Of a stretch of 16,284 bases of DNA, positions 1 to 7,405 are shown piece by piece. The DNA is from Acidobacteriota bacterium (GTDB lineage Bacteria; Acidobacteriota; Terriglobia; Terriglobales; Acidobacteriaceae), in contig JAEKKE010000088.1 in the NCBI GenBank assembly GCA_019510535.1, positions 1 to 16,284 on the forward strand, in the 5' to 3' direction. Under the pieces are notes generated by a model that did not search any database, was not told where the DNA came from, and saw nothing but the letters and a program-made list of their open reading frames with translations. The position numbers were made by a program, and so were the translations under genes. How positions within the stretch are numbered: position 1 is the first letter of the stretch; each line of letters opens with the position of its first letter.

Positions 1-120
1 CCACTGAAATTTTGTTCACATAATTTTCCCAGCGATTGTGTCCTCACAGCAGAAAGCTGCCCCTGACTTGAGTGATTATTCTCTATGCCGGGATCTACCG
101 ATGGCGAGGTTACAGTTGAG

Positions 121-180
121 GTTTTCGCATCTATGGGCGTTTCCTCAATCCTCCCGGGATGCCCAGCAACAGGAAAAGGG
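121..180 (+). repeat. Dispersed intergenic repeat, degenerate copy 1
   Basis: The 20 bases at 123-142 are identical to 3145-3164, and the block CAACAGGAAAA at about 167-177 is repeated at 3209-3219. The spacing between the two blocks is shorter here (about 24 bases) than in copy 2 (about 44 bases), so this copy has an internal deletion or is a divergent family member. Both copies read in the same orientation and flank the histidine kinase gene. No coding function is visible. I infer a multicopy non-coding element. Confidence 0.75.
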
Positions 181-221
181 CTCGAGTGACTATAACCATA
201 GGCGGCTGTATCTCCTACCGG

Positions 222-266
222 TTCGAGCTTCGCTCGAAACTCCCACTCACGCTACGCGTGAATGGG
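222..266. repeat. Tandem hairpins (REP-like or 3'-end structure)
   Basis: The first hairpin is a perfect 7-bp stem TTCGAGC/GCTCGAA (222-228 with 232-238) around a TTC loop. The second follows 3 bases later: TCACGC/GCGTGA (247-252 with 256-261) around TAC, extended past one mismatched pair by CCCA/TGGG (242-245 with 263-266). No run of T follows on either strand, so a classical intrinsic terminator is not supported. The pair may stabilise the end of the histidine kinase mRNA or be a repetitive extragenic palindrome. Confidence 0.6.
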
Positions 267-303
267 GCACCCGGGGTATGGGCCGTCGAATTGTAGCGGC
301 GGC

Positions 304-2877
304 TTAGTTGGATTCGTTTCCAGAGAAGCGCTCGACTGCTGAACGGAGGTCTCCGCGCTTTGTCGGCTTGCTCAAAACCAGGTCTACATTGGCGGGGGTC
401 TCATCCTCATTGCCTGAGCGGTATCCCCAGCCGGTCAGCAGGATCACGGGCGTGGCTGCAGCCGCCTCTTTGACGGAGAGCGCTACTTTTTTGCCGTCCA
501 CATAGGGCATACCCAGGTCTGTGAAGACGATAGAAAACGGCTTGTTCTGTGACAGCGCCGCGTGAAACGCATCGATTCCTGACTGACCGCCGTTTGCAGT
601 AACAACATCGTGGCCATCCAGTTCCAGCACCTCACGTAACGGCTTCAATAGAAGAGGATCGTCGTCGACGAGCAGAATCCTTACAGGCTTCGACACAGTA
701 CCGGCATGCGCAGCGGGAGCCGGTCTACTGACCGCGGCTTCTGTTGCGGTAAAGGTCAGACGCACCGTCGTCCCCTTACCGACGGCACTGTCGATCTCCA
801 GCTCACCACTGTGGCGCTCCATGACACCCTGCGCCATGACAAGGCCAAGTCCGGTGCCGCGATCACCCTTGGTGGTAAAGAAGGGTTCCATACACCGCCG
901 CCTGGCTTCTTCATCCATGCCAACACCAGTGTCGACAACTTCCAGATAGACTCCCCGAATCTCGCCCGGCTCTCCTTCTCCGGAGCTGGTCTTCGCGATG
1001 CCCGTCCGCAGGGTTAACGTACCGCCATTCGGCATGGCATCGACGGCGTTGAAGATGAGGTTGACGAGCGCTTCCCGGAGCTCGTTTTCAAGCCCCCGGA
1101 TCGGCGGAATCCCATGCGCCAGGTCCGTAACCATGCGGATCACAATCCCGTTCTGCTGCGGCATGGCAGACCAGCGGGCATTGGTCAGCTCGATTGTCTG
1201 GCGCACAAGTTGATTAAGGTCAATCGGCGCGGAGACAACCTGCGGCTCTCTCTGCCGATACAGATCCGTGAGCCGGGTGAGCGTGTTTGAGACATCATTC
1301 AACGCCCGCTGAATGGTCTGGAGAGTACGGCGAGCCTGGCGGCTCAGGCCGGTCTCCGTCTCCAACAGGGACTCGGTATAGAGCGCCGCGGGCGAGATGG
1401 TGTTGTTGATGTCGTGTGCGATGCCGCTGGCCATTTGTCCAAAGGCACGTAGGCGCTCCTGTTGCATAACCGTCTGCCGCGTCGCCTGCAGATCGTCATA
1501 GGCATGCTGCAACGAGCCGTACATCTGAGCCTGGTGTGCAGCCAGCGCCATCAGGTCTCCAAGGTGCTTGAGGAACTCGCAGTCACTGCTGCTGAATCCT
1601 TCCAACTCTCGCCTGGCGGCAATAAGGATGCCGAAGAGCGCATTTTCGACCATCAACGGCACGATGACACCGGAGTGGAGCCCGCCCTGAACCAGTTGCC
1701 GGGGAAACGGTGTGGTCAGTCGATCCAGATCCGGCTCATAGATCAGTTGGCCGCTGAGGCTGCGCGCAAATCCGTTTTCATCAATCCCGATGGTGGTATG
1801 TTTCAGGTCTGAAAGTACTGCCTGACGAACGCCTACATTGGAGACCGTCAGCACCATACCGGCCCGGTCATAAAGAGCAATGCATCCAAAGTCGATGGGA
1901 AGGTTATCTTCCAGGCTGCGAAGCACGACCTGAAAGATGCTCTGCATATCCTGGCGCTCCCCGATGGCCTGCGTAATCTGCCGGAGCAGGTCCAGCCTCG
2001 CCAGTTGCTCCAGGAGCTTCCACTCACCATTCCTGCGGCTGAGGTCAGAGCGATGCAGAGCGGCGGCCGTCATCCAGACGAGGGCGCCGAAGCTCACAAC
2101 ATTAGCCAAGGCATAGAGCGACAGCCCTGCCTCTGTGCCGTACCATCCGGCGCGTTGTCCCTGTAGCTGCAGCCATCCCACTGCAATGGGGAGAACCATG
2201 GCGGGCACGAGAAGCTTTCTGGCGATAACGCCACCGGCGCTGTCACTGACCAACAGACTCATCAACCCATCTTCGGGCCATGAACACAACAGGCCGGCAC
2301 TCCACGCCAAAAACAGCAGCGAGGTATGCACGGCCAACGTGTCCTGAGGGACGAGAGGTGCGCCTCCATAAAGGAAACGGCTGAAGGCCAGCCATGCGAT
2401 CAGGCTGGCCAGCAGCGCCATCGCCTGGAAGGATGAAAAGGCACGACGTCTGCCTGCAAGAAATAATGCGCTGCCAAGCAGGATAACGTTGATCGCCGTA
2501 GCCGGCGCCATCGCTCCGGAACGCATGTAGAAGAGGTGGTCAATCTTCGGATCTCGCCCTAAAACGGCGGACAAGAGCCGGTTGAGCCCGATCAGGACGA
2601 GCAGGAGAGAGAGGCCCTGCGATATCCGGAAGGAAGCCGCACGTCTTCGTGCCGACCTGGAGTCCCTTACAAATGTGAGCAGCCCAAGAGCAATGGCGGC
2701 GAGCAGGAAGCAGACCGCAGTTGGGACCACCATACGCGGCCAACCGAGGACCACGCTTTGAAGGCGGGCGATGTGCGCTCCCCATCCCCAAAGCACCGCC
2801 AGAGCAACGAGCGCAAGAAGACCGGCGGCGGCTTGATGAATGCGTTGCGGCCAGCGAGGGACCTCAGCTTTGCTCAT
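304..2877 (-). CDS. Membrane hybrid histidine kinase (TM sensor - GAF - HisKA - HATPase - receiver)
   Basis: This 857-residue sensor kinase should autophosphorylate on His and pass the phosphate to its own receiver. Residues about 13-275 are strongly hydrophobic (roughly eight membrane segments). Within them the pattern P-x-T-A followed by LL and AL occurs twice (about 51-67 and 124-140), suggesting an internal duplication. A GAF domain spans about 300-450. The H-box is at 484-491 with phospho-His H488. The ATPase has an N-box around N606-N610, G1 motif DTGVGMD (649-655) and G2 motif GTGLGL (674-679). The C-terminal receiver (about 731-853) has acidic residues D738-D740, phospho-acceptor D787 and K837. 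The start is supported by GGAAGGG six bases upstream. No separate response regulator adjoins it, so its output partner and ligand are unknown. It is monocistronic by its surroundings. Confidence 0.93.
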   Translation of the reverse strand: MSKAEVPRWPQRIHQAAAGLLALVALAVLWGWGAHIARLQSVVLGWPRMVVPTAVCFLLAAIALGLLTFVRDSRSARRRAASFRISQGLSLLLVLIGLNRLLSAVLGRDPKIDHLFYMRSGAMAPATAINVILLGSALFLAGRRRAFSSFQAMALLASLIAWLAFSRFLYGGAPLVPQDTLAVHTSLLFLAWSAGLLCSWPEDGLMSLLVSDSAGGVIARKLLVPAMVLPIAVGWLQLQGQRAGWYGTEAGLSLYALANVVSFGALVWMTAAALHRSDLSRRNGEWKLLEQLARLDLLRQITQAIGERQDMQSIFQVVLRSLEDNLPIDFGCIALYDRAGMVLTVSNVGVRQAVLSDLKHTTIGIDENGFARSLSGQLIYEPDLDRLTTPFPRQLVQGGLHSGVIVPLMVENALFGILIAARRELEGFSSSDCEFLKHLGDLMALAAHQAQMYGSLQHAYDDLQATRQTVMQQERLRAFGQMASGIAHDINNTISPAALYTESLLETETGLSRQARRTLQTIQRALNDVSNTLTRLTDLYRQREPQVVSAPIDLNQLVRQTIELTNARWSAMPQQNGIVIRMVTDLAHGIPPIRGLENELREALVNLIFNAVDAMPNGGTLTLRTGIAKTSSGEGEPGEIRGVYLEVVDTGVGMDEEARRRCMEPFFTTKGDRGTGLGLVMAQGVMERHSGELEIDSAVGKGTTVRLTFTATEAAVSRPAPAAHAGTVSKPVRILLVDDDPLLLKPLREVLELDGHDVVTANGGQSGIDAFHAALSQNKPFSIVFTDLGMPYVDGKKVALSVKEAAAATPVILLTGWGYRSGNEDETPANVDLVLSKPTKRGDLRSAVERFSGNESN

Positions 2878-3288
2878 CGACTGCCCTTCCGGAGTTGGAC
2901 AACTGTAGGGTGAACCTCGCTAAAAATGGGGCTATTGCCCGTAAGAATATCCCAAATTCCTAGCGCACTCATGACCGGCCAGAGATCGAAAGTGAAACTA
3001 TAACTCTATTCGTTAACAGAACGAAACTTCCCTTTCATAAATCGCTTTCGTGAGAAGGAAGACAGCTTAAAATCGCAGGCGCCGCCGGCATGACTGGACG
3101 CGTTGAAACCCTAGAGCATTTTTCCTGTAGGTGTAGTGCAGGGCTTTCGCATCTATGGGCGTTTTCCGCAATGAAAATGCAGCTGCACGACTCTTTTGGG
3201 AAACCCGGCAACAGGAAAATGCGCTAAAAGCGGGTCCTTCGCCTCCAGCTCAGGATGACATCATTTTTCGATACCCCAAAGACACACC
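2878..3288. other. Non-coding stretch between histidine kinase and membrane protein genes
   Basis: No gene is supported in these 411 bases. The part next to 2877 must carry the histidine kinase promoter, but I could not pick a convincing -35/-10 pair. The right half is filled by the second, fuller copy of the dispersed repeat (about 3105-3265). The stretch around 2930-3060 is A/T-richer than the flanking genes. Confidence 0.7.
3105..3265 (+). repeat. Dispersed intergenic repeat, copy 2, with inverted arms
   Basis: This element shares a 20-base identical block (3145-3164) and a second block (about 3209-3219) with the copy at 121-180. It also carries an inverted repeat: GCATTTTTCCTGT at 3116-3128 pairs with ACAGGAAAATGC at 3211-3222, with one extra T, enclosing about 80 bases. 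The transcript or single strand could therefore fold into a long stem-loop. Boundaries are approximate because only two copies are in view. It could be a MITE-like or structured non-coding element. No open reading frame in it looks real. Confidence 0.65.
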
Positions 3289-3657
3289 CTACCTCGCCGG
3301 GGCCATGCCACCAATCGCCCAGAGCAACTGCCGGATCGCTCCTCCGAAGATCGCAAGTCCCAAAGGTACATGGATGGCGACATGATGGCGATGCCCTGCG
3401 GCGAACTCCGCGACCTCGGCGCTCACCAAACCGAGAGCGGCCACAGGAACCCAGAGGGGACACCGTCTTTGCAGGAAGAGAACAAGGGCGGCCAACACCT
3501 GGCTGCCGCCCAACAGGACCACAACCTTCGCGGTAAAGGCATGAAGCGCCGCGGATTTAACATCGCCCGCCAGCATTCTGCCTGCGAACGCGGCCTGAAC
3601 CAGCATGGTGATCGCACTTACCGCCAGGATGAAACGCAGGAATCTTGTCGCTATCAT
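3289..3657 (-). CDS. Small four-helix membrane protein, divergent partner of ECF41 sigma factor
   Basis: This 122-residue protein has four predicted membrane segments (about 6-26, 41-62, 67-86 and 95-114). Histidines lie at the membrane edges (H39, H90-H92, H96), including an IHVPLG motif before the last helix. It resembles small conserved four-helix membrane proteins of unknown function, and I do not assign an activity. The frame stays open to 3870, but I chose ATG 3657 because GGAGGA stands ten bases upstream and the first helix begins right after it; the longer version adds an implausible basic leader. An ECF41-like promoter lies about 50-80 bases upstream (3735-3709), so it is probably a target of the adjacent sigma factor. 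Histidines near a membrane could bind heme or metal, but that is speculation. Confidence 0.8.
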   Translation of the reverse strand: MIATRFLRFILAVSAITMLVQAAFAGRMLAGDVKSAALHAFTAKVVVLLGGSQVLAALVLFLQRRCPLWVPVAALGLVSAEVAEFAAGHRHHVAIHVPLGLAIFGGAIRQLLWAIGGMAPAR

Positions 3658-3708
3658 CTCTTGTTGCTCCTCCGGAACAAATGCCCTCGCGGCACGTGCT
3701 GTAAGGAA

Positions 3709-3735
3709 GACCGCCGGGAAACATAGAATGTGACA
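3709..3735 (-). promoter_or_regulatory. ECF41-type promoter driving the membrane protein gene
   Basis: On the minus strand the sequence reads TGTCACA (3735-3729), 16 bases, then GGTC (3712-3709). The -35 matches the motif I recall for ECF41 promoters (TGTCACA-N16-CGTC) exactly, and the -10 matches three of four bases. It would start a leader of about 45 bases before ATG 3657. The same arrangement occurs at two other sites in this locus. Confidence 0.7.
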
Positions 3736-3744
3736 GAGACCGAT

Positions 3745-3771
3745 TGTCACGCTGCAACCCGCCCGTTTGTC
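3745..3771 (+). promoter_or_regulatory. ECF41-type promoter driving the sigma factor gene (autoregulation)
   Basis: TGTCACG (3745-3751) is followed after exactly 16 bases by TGTC (3768-3771). It sits back-to-back with the minus-strand promoter: the two -35 elements form an inverted repeat nine bases apart. The start codon of the sigma gene is about 70 bases downstream. The one mismatch in each element makes it somewhat weaker than the divergent site, but the identical spacing is telling. Confidence 0.6.
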
Positions 3772-3843
3772 TTGTATGGAGAGACGATCAACGCCGAAGG
3801 AGACCGGCCTTCGGGCCCGAGATTCAGCAGAAGGAGCGGAGCC

Positions 3844-4770
3844 ATGAGCAGCCATCAGATACCGGGACACGAAGAATCACGGAGTGATGCTGAGCGCTCC
3901 ATACGGCTCGGAATGTTCGATCAGTACCGCAGCCTTCTTTTCTCCATCGCCTATCGCATGCTGGGAAGCGTTGCCGATGCGGAAGATATGCTGCAGGAGA
4001 CGTTCCTGCGATGGCATGCAGCCGGGGAAGAGGATATCCGCTCGCCCAGGGCTTACCTTGTCACCATTCTAAGCCGGCTTTGCATCAATCATCTGCAATC
4101 GGCAAAGGTACAGCGCGAGGAGTACACGGGTATGTGGCTCCCGGAGCCGATCGTCACTGATCCGGGAGGTGATCCCTTCCACCTGATCCGCGTAGATGAG
4201 TCACTCTCGATGGCCTTCTTGATCCTGCTGGAACGCCTCACACCGATTGAGCGTGCCGTCTTTCTGCTGAAAGAGGTTGTCGAGTATGAGCACGGCGAGA
4301 TCGCATCGATCGTCGGCCAGAGTGAGGTCAACTGCCGGCAGATTTTGAAAAGAGCAAAGCAGCATGTCGCGACTCTGCGGCCTCGTTTCAAGGCTGCCAG
4401 GCCCGATCACGGAGCACTGCTTGAAAGCTTTCTGAAGGCAATTGGAACTGGTGAGATGACGGACCTGCTCAGCCTGCTGACAGAAGATGTGGTCCTGAGG
4501 TCGGACGGCGGAGGCAAGGCCGCGGCTGTTCCCAATGCAGTGCACGGCGCCGATAAGGTCGGACGAGGCATTCTGGGAGGCATGCAGCGCTTTGTCCCCA
4601 AGACCCTGGTTCGACGGCTTGCCCGTATCAATGGCGAGCCAGGCCTGGTCACGTATTTCAATGGAGAACCATATTCCGTGGTGACCATCGAAGTGCGCGG
4701 CAATCTCATTTCGTCGATTTACGTCATCACCAATCCTGACAAGCTCAAACATCTGCCGCCCCTGAAGTAG
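3844..4770 (+). CDS. ECF41-group RNA polymerase sigma factor with fused SnoaL-like domain (SigJ-like)
   Basis: This 308-residue extracytoplasmic-function sigma factor directs RNA polymerase to a specific promoter set. Region 2 lies at about 26-92 (DAEDMLQETFLRWH near 45-58) and region 4 with its helix-turn-helix at about 125-180. Instead of ending there, as most ECFs do, it continues with a SnoaL/NTF2-like domain (about 187-308). It carries three hallmarks of the ECF41 group: WLPEP in the linker (98-102), DGGGK (221-225) and NPDKL (297-301). In this group the fused domain is known to tune sigma activity in place of an anti-sigma factor, and none is encoded here. The frame is open from 3730, but ATG 3844 is preceded by AAGGAG at seven bases and follows the predicted promoter, so I use it. 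The signal it senses is unknown. Confidence 0.93.
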   Translation: MSSHQIPGHEESRSDAERSIRLGMFDQYRSLLFSIAYRMLGSVADAEDMLQETFLRWHAAGEEDIRSPRAYLVTILSRLCINHLQSAKVQREEYTGMWLPEPIVTDPGGDPFHLIRVDESLSMAFLILLERLTPIERAVFLLKEVVEYEHGEIASIVGQSEVNCRQILKRAKQHVATLRPRFKAARPDHGALLESFLKAIGTGEMTDLLSLLTEDVVLRSDGGGKAAAVPNAVHGADKVGRGILGGMQRFVPKTLVRRLARINGEPGLVTYFNGEPYSVVTIEVRGNLISSIYVITNPDKLKHLPPLK

Positions 4771-4779
4771 CGGACGGGC

Positions 4780-4806
4780 TGTCACGTGCCGCGGTGTTCG
4801 CCGGTC
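4780..4806 (+). promoter_or_regulatory. ECF41-type promoter driving the epimerase-cupin pair
   Basis: TGTCACG (4780-4786), exactly 16 bases, then GGTC (4803-4806), ten bases after the sigma factor stop codon. The GTG start of the next gene is 55 bases downstream. This is the third site of the same form in 1.1 kb, placed just where the partner gene of an ECF41 sigma factor should have its promoter. Confidence 0.7.
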
Positions 4807-4861
4807 TTATTGTGCAGAGCGTATCTGCGCATAGCAGCGGTATCGACAGGAGATTGAGACA

Positions 4862-5488
4862 GTGAGAGTTGTTATTCTAGGCGCCACAGGCGGCACAGGT
4901 ATCGAGCTGATCAAGCAATCGCTTGCAGCGGGCCATGCTGTAACAGCCTTCATCCGCAAACCCGAACCTCTCAGGGAGTTTTATGGACGAATCGACCTTC
5001 GCACTGGAGACCTGCTGCACCAGGAGACCATGACCCGCGTACTCGAAGGACACGACGCCGTTCTCTCCGGCTTTGGGCCGCGGGTTCCGATAGCAAAGTC
5101 GGACGAACATCTCCTGAGAGACTTCGCGACCGTATTGACTGGAGCGATGCAGCAAAGCGGTGTACGGCGGGCGGTGCTTATCTCAACCGCATTCCTGTTC
5201 AAAGACTCGGTCTTCCCACCCACCTATCTGGTCGGCAGGATGCTGTTTCCAGCGGTTGTGAAAGATTCCGCGGAACTGGAGTCGATTGTTCAGAGCAGTG
5301 GGCTCGACTGGACGATCGTACGGCCACCCCAGCTTACCGACCGTCCACGGACTGGAAGATATCGCGAGCGGATCGGCCATCTGCCAAGATTCGGCTTCAA
5401 GATATCGCGGGCGGATGTTGCCGACTATTTTGTGAAGGCCCTGCCGAAGGAGTCGCTCATCCAAACCATCGTGGGCATCAGCAACTAG
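4862..5488 (+). CDS. NAD(P)-binding epimerase-like protein (atypical SDR, NmrA-like)
   Basis: This 208-residue Rossmann-fold protein has the glycine motif GATGGTG at 7-13 right after the first beta strand. The strand-end motif VLIST is near 105-109, and DWTIVRPPQLTD at 149-160 is typical of NAD(P)H-binding atypical short-chain dehydrogenases that act as small oxidoreductases or redox sensors. It has no Tyr-xxx-Lys catalytic pair of classical SDRs that I can see. The start is GTG with AGGAG nine bases upstream. ECF41 sigma factors are known to sit next to one of three protein types (carboxymuconolactone decarboxylase, oxidoreductase or epimerase), and this gene fills that slot. It is preceded by a matching promoter. 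Substrate unknown. Confidence 0.87.
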   Translation: MRVVILGATGGTGIELIKQSLAAGHAVTAFIRKPEPLREFYGRIDLRTGDLLHQETMTRVLEGHDAVLSGFGPRVPIAKSDEHLLRDFATVLTGAMQQSGVRRAVLISTAFLFKDSVFPPTYLVGRMLFPAVVKDSAELESIVQSSGLDWTIVRPPQLTDRPRTGRYRERIGHLPRFGFKISRADVADYFVKALPKESLIQTIVGISN

Positions 5489-5491
5489 GCT

Positions 5492-6046
5492 ATGAGGAAA
5501 GGTCACACCATAAGAGACAACCGGACGGGTGAGTCGCTCACCATGCTGGTGAGTGAAGAAGACAATGGCGGAGCTTTGCAGCTCTACCGGGTCCATCTTC
5601 CGCCTCATCGCCCGGGGCCTCCGCTTCACTATCACCTTGCGTTCGCCGAGACCTTTACCGTTTTGGAGGGAACGCTCGATATGTATCTTGACCGGGAACG
5701 CCGGCACATGCAGTTGCTGCCTGGAGAGAGTGTTACCGCACAGATATATCAGTTGCACACTTTCGCCAACAATGCAGACGTGCCATGCATTATGACCGTG
5801 GAGACGCGGCCAGCAGGTGGCGTGGTGCAAGCATTTCAAATCGCCTATGGTGTCGCCAACGATGGTGGAGCTGCGAAGGACGGATTACCGAGGAACCGCC
5901 TCATCCGGCTGCGGTTTATCGGGATCAGTCAGGGTTTTCTTCCCGGAGTTCCGTTCATGCTGCAACGAACAGTCTTCGCGATTTCGAAGTTCATTGCCAG
6001 GGTTACAGGGGTGGAGCGGCGTTTGCAGAGGTACTTGGCAGAATGA
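5492..6046 (+). CDS. Cupin-domain protein
   Basis: This is a 184-residue protein with a single cupin barrel at about 30-110. Candidate metal ligands are H46, H48 and E53 in the first cupin motif and H89 in the second, so it probably binds a divalent metal. The C-terminal part (about 135-184) is amphipathic to hydrophobic and may form a short membrane-associated helix. The ATG is only three bases after the stop of the epimerase-like gene and has no strong ribosome binding site, so translational coupling is likely. It is co-transcribed with that gene from the ECF41-type promoter. Enzyme (dioxygenase or isomerase) or ligand-binding protein cannot be told apart. It converges on the next gene with about 20 bases between stops. 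Confidence 0.85.
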   Translation: MRKGHTIRDNRTGESLTMLVSEEDNGGALQLYRVHLPPHRPGPPLHYHLAFAETFTVLEGTLDMYLDRERRHMQLLPGESVTAQIYQLHTFANNADVPCIMTVETRPAGGVVQAFQIAYGVANDGGAAKDGLPRNRLIRLRFIGISQGFLPGVPFMLQRTVFAISKFIARVTGVERRLQRYLAE

Positions 6047-6067
6047 CGCGATGAATGACGGGAACTC

Positions 6068-7342
6068 TTAGTCGAGCTCGAAGGCGATCACCTTTGGCGG
6101 GCTGGTCTTGCCTTCTACCAAGCTGGTTTCGATCACAACCTGTATGTTGTGAGATTCCCAGCCTTTCGGCGCCTGTCTTGCAAAGAGGGCAAAGTAAGCC
6201 GGCGTCGTCACAAACTCGGCCGCCGAGGAGTTGCCATAGGAGCCAAGCCCGGCAAGCGAGAGAACGTATTGCCCTGTCAGCGGGTCGTTCAAGCGAGTGA
6301 TGATCGCGTAGCTTTTCGAGATGGAGTTAACCGGCGCCGAAAAGTCGAATGTACCCAGAGGCGCGTCTGCATTCTTGGTGTCCACCACTCCCGATGCGTC
6401 CGGGCTCAGCCGGGAGATCCGAAAGCGCATGTTCGACTGAACTCGCACGGTCCATTGGTTGTTGAAGCCGCCGATCAGGATGGACGGCTGCCTGCGCAGG
6501 TCGGGAAGGGTCGTGGTATCGGCAATCCTCATGTAGGGGTGTTTCCCCTGCGCCCCCAGAAGGCTTGAAACGCTGACAAGGGCAGCGCCGACGTTTGGGT
6601 CAAGATGATTGCGGGTGCGAGTGACGTGATTCCAGGTATCGTTCTCGACCACCGGCTCGTGCATGATGCCGTTCAGCGTTCCGGCACAGATGAGGATCTC
6701 GTTCTCTGAGTTCCAGAGCGGCTTCCAGAAAGAAGCCAGATCGCGATTCTGCCTCTGTGGCTCCGACATGCGATAGATGAAGAAGATGGCTGTGGCACAT
6801 ACGCAGGCGACAACGGCGGCAAGCAGGTATCGGCGAACCGTGCGGCTTCGGTCTACTGCGGGAATCGTGGTGACGTCCGGTGTCTCGACGGGAAGAGGCG
6901 TAGCTTCGAGAACCAGCTTTGCCTTAGCTACCGCTATCTCTGACGAAGTATTTCCATCCTCCAGCTCGGGCCAGTGAATGTGAGGGACATACGATCCCAC
7001 TGGAATCTCGATCCGCAACTCGCTGCTGTGTGGGGCTTCGGAGTAGTAGAGCGCCAGCCGTTTGCGGAGATCGGCCATTGCTCCGCGGACGATTGGGTCA
7101 ATCGTAAGGTCATAGGTCGGCTTTCGATCGAAGACCTCGATGCCGATCACCCTCTCTTTCAGGCTATGCATATCGCCGTCGATATGCTTCTGCGTCAGAA
7201 AGGTAAGAAGGCGTTGATGGCGCTTGCTGTTACGGAAATGGGAGCTTGCCAGCAGAAGGTCGACCTGATGGTAGATCGCGTCAGACGCAACGCTCCTCGA
7301 TGGGAAAGGGACATCGAGAACGCTTTCGGTCGATGCAGACAT
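6068..7342 (-). CDS. Transmembrane regulator: N-terminal winged-helix-like domain, one TM, large ectodomain
   Basis: This 424-residue protein has a cytoplasmic N-terminal domain (about 20-122) with a pattern common in Acidobacteriota regulators: SSHFRNSKRHQRLLTFL (33-49), then LKERVIGIEVFDR (61-73), DPIVRGAMADLRKRL (82-96) and IPVGSYVPHIHW (113-124). Family knowledge suggests it acts as a DNA-binding or signalling module. A proline-rich linker leads to one membrane helix (about 171-190), and about 230 residues then lie outside the membrane with no domain I recognise. The layout resembles one-component transmembrane regulators such as ToxR/CadC. It stands divergent from the sulfatase-GH cluster and could regulate it. 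AAAGG seven bases before ATG is a modest ribosome binding site. Confidence 0.82.
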   Translation of the reverse strand: MSASTESVLDVPFPSRSVASDAIYHQVDLLLASSHFRNSKRHQRLLTFLTQKHIDGDMHSLKERVIGIEVFDRKPTYDLTIDPIVRGAMADLRKRLALYYSEAPHSSELRIEIPVGSYVPHIHWPELEDGNTSSEIAVAKAKLVLEATPLPVETPDVTTIPAVDRSRTVRRYLLAAVVACVCATAIFFIYRMSEPQRQNRDLASFWKPLWNSENEILICAGTLNGIMHEPVVENDTWNHVTRTRNHLDPNVGAALVSVSSLLGAQGKHPYMRIADTTTLPDLRRQPSILIGGFNNQWTVRVQSNMRFRISRLSPDASGVVDTKNADAPLGTFDFSAPVNSISKSYAIITRLNDPLTGQYVLSLAGLGSYGNSSAAEFVTTPAYFALFARQAPKGWESHNIQVVIETSLVEGKTSPPKVIAFELD

Positions 7343-7375
7343 ATCAGGGCCTTTAAAGAAGTCGGCGCCAAAGGA

Positions 7376-7405
7376 AGTGTAACCACGCGGTTAGAGTGCA
7401 GGCAA
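7376..7405 (-). promoter_or_regulatory. Candidate sigma-70 promoter of the transmembrane regulator
   Basis: On the minus strand TTGCCT (7405-7400) and TACACT (7381-7376) are 18 bases apart, each matching four of six consensus positions. This would put the transcript start about 27 bases before ATG 7342. The match is weak on its own. Interest comes from the two inverted repeats that overlap the two elements. Confidence 0.35.

Larger units (their letters stand above)
1..303. other. Non-coding stretch downstream of the histidine kinase
   Basis: I see no convincing gene here. The open frames have no ribosome binding site and no recognisable protein. The stretch holds a degenerate copy of a dispersed repeat (about 121-180) and two adjacent perfect hairpins (222-266). 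It lies immediately past the stop codon of the minus-strand histidine kinase, so the hairpins would be at the 3' end of that transcript, but no T-tract follows them. Confidence 0.7.

Noticed and set aside
38..307. Open frame of 89 codons at the left edge
   Set aside because: It has no ribosome binding site, spans the dispersed repeat and both hairpins, and encodes no recognisable protein.
3730..3843. Longer N-terminus for the sigma factor
   Set aside because: The in-frame extension contains the predicted promoter, while ATG 3844 has a good ribosome binding site and fits the family start.
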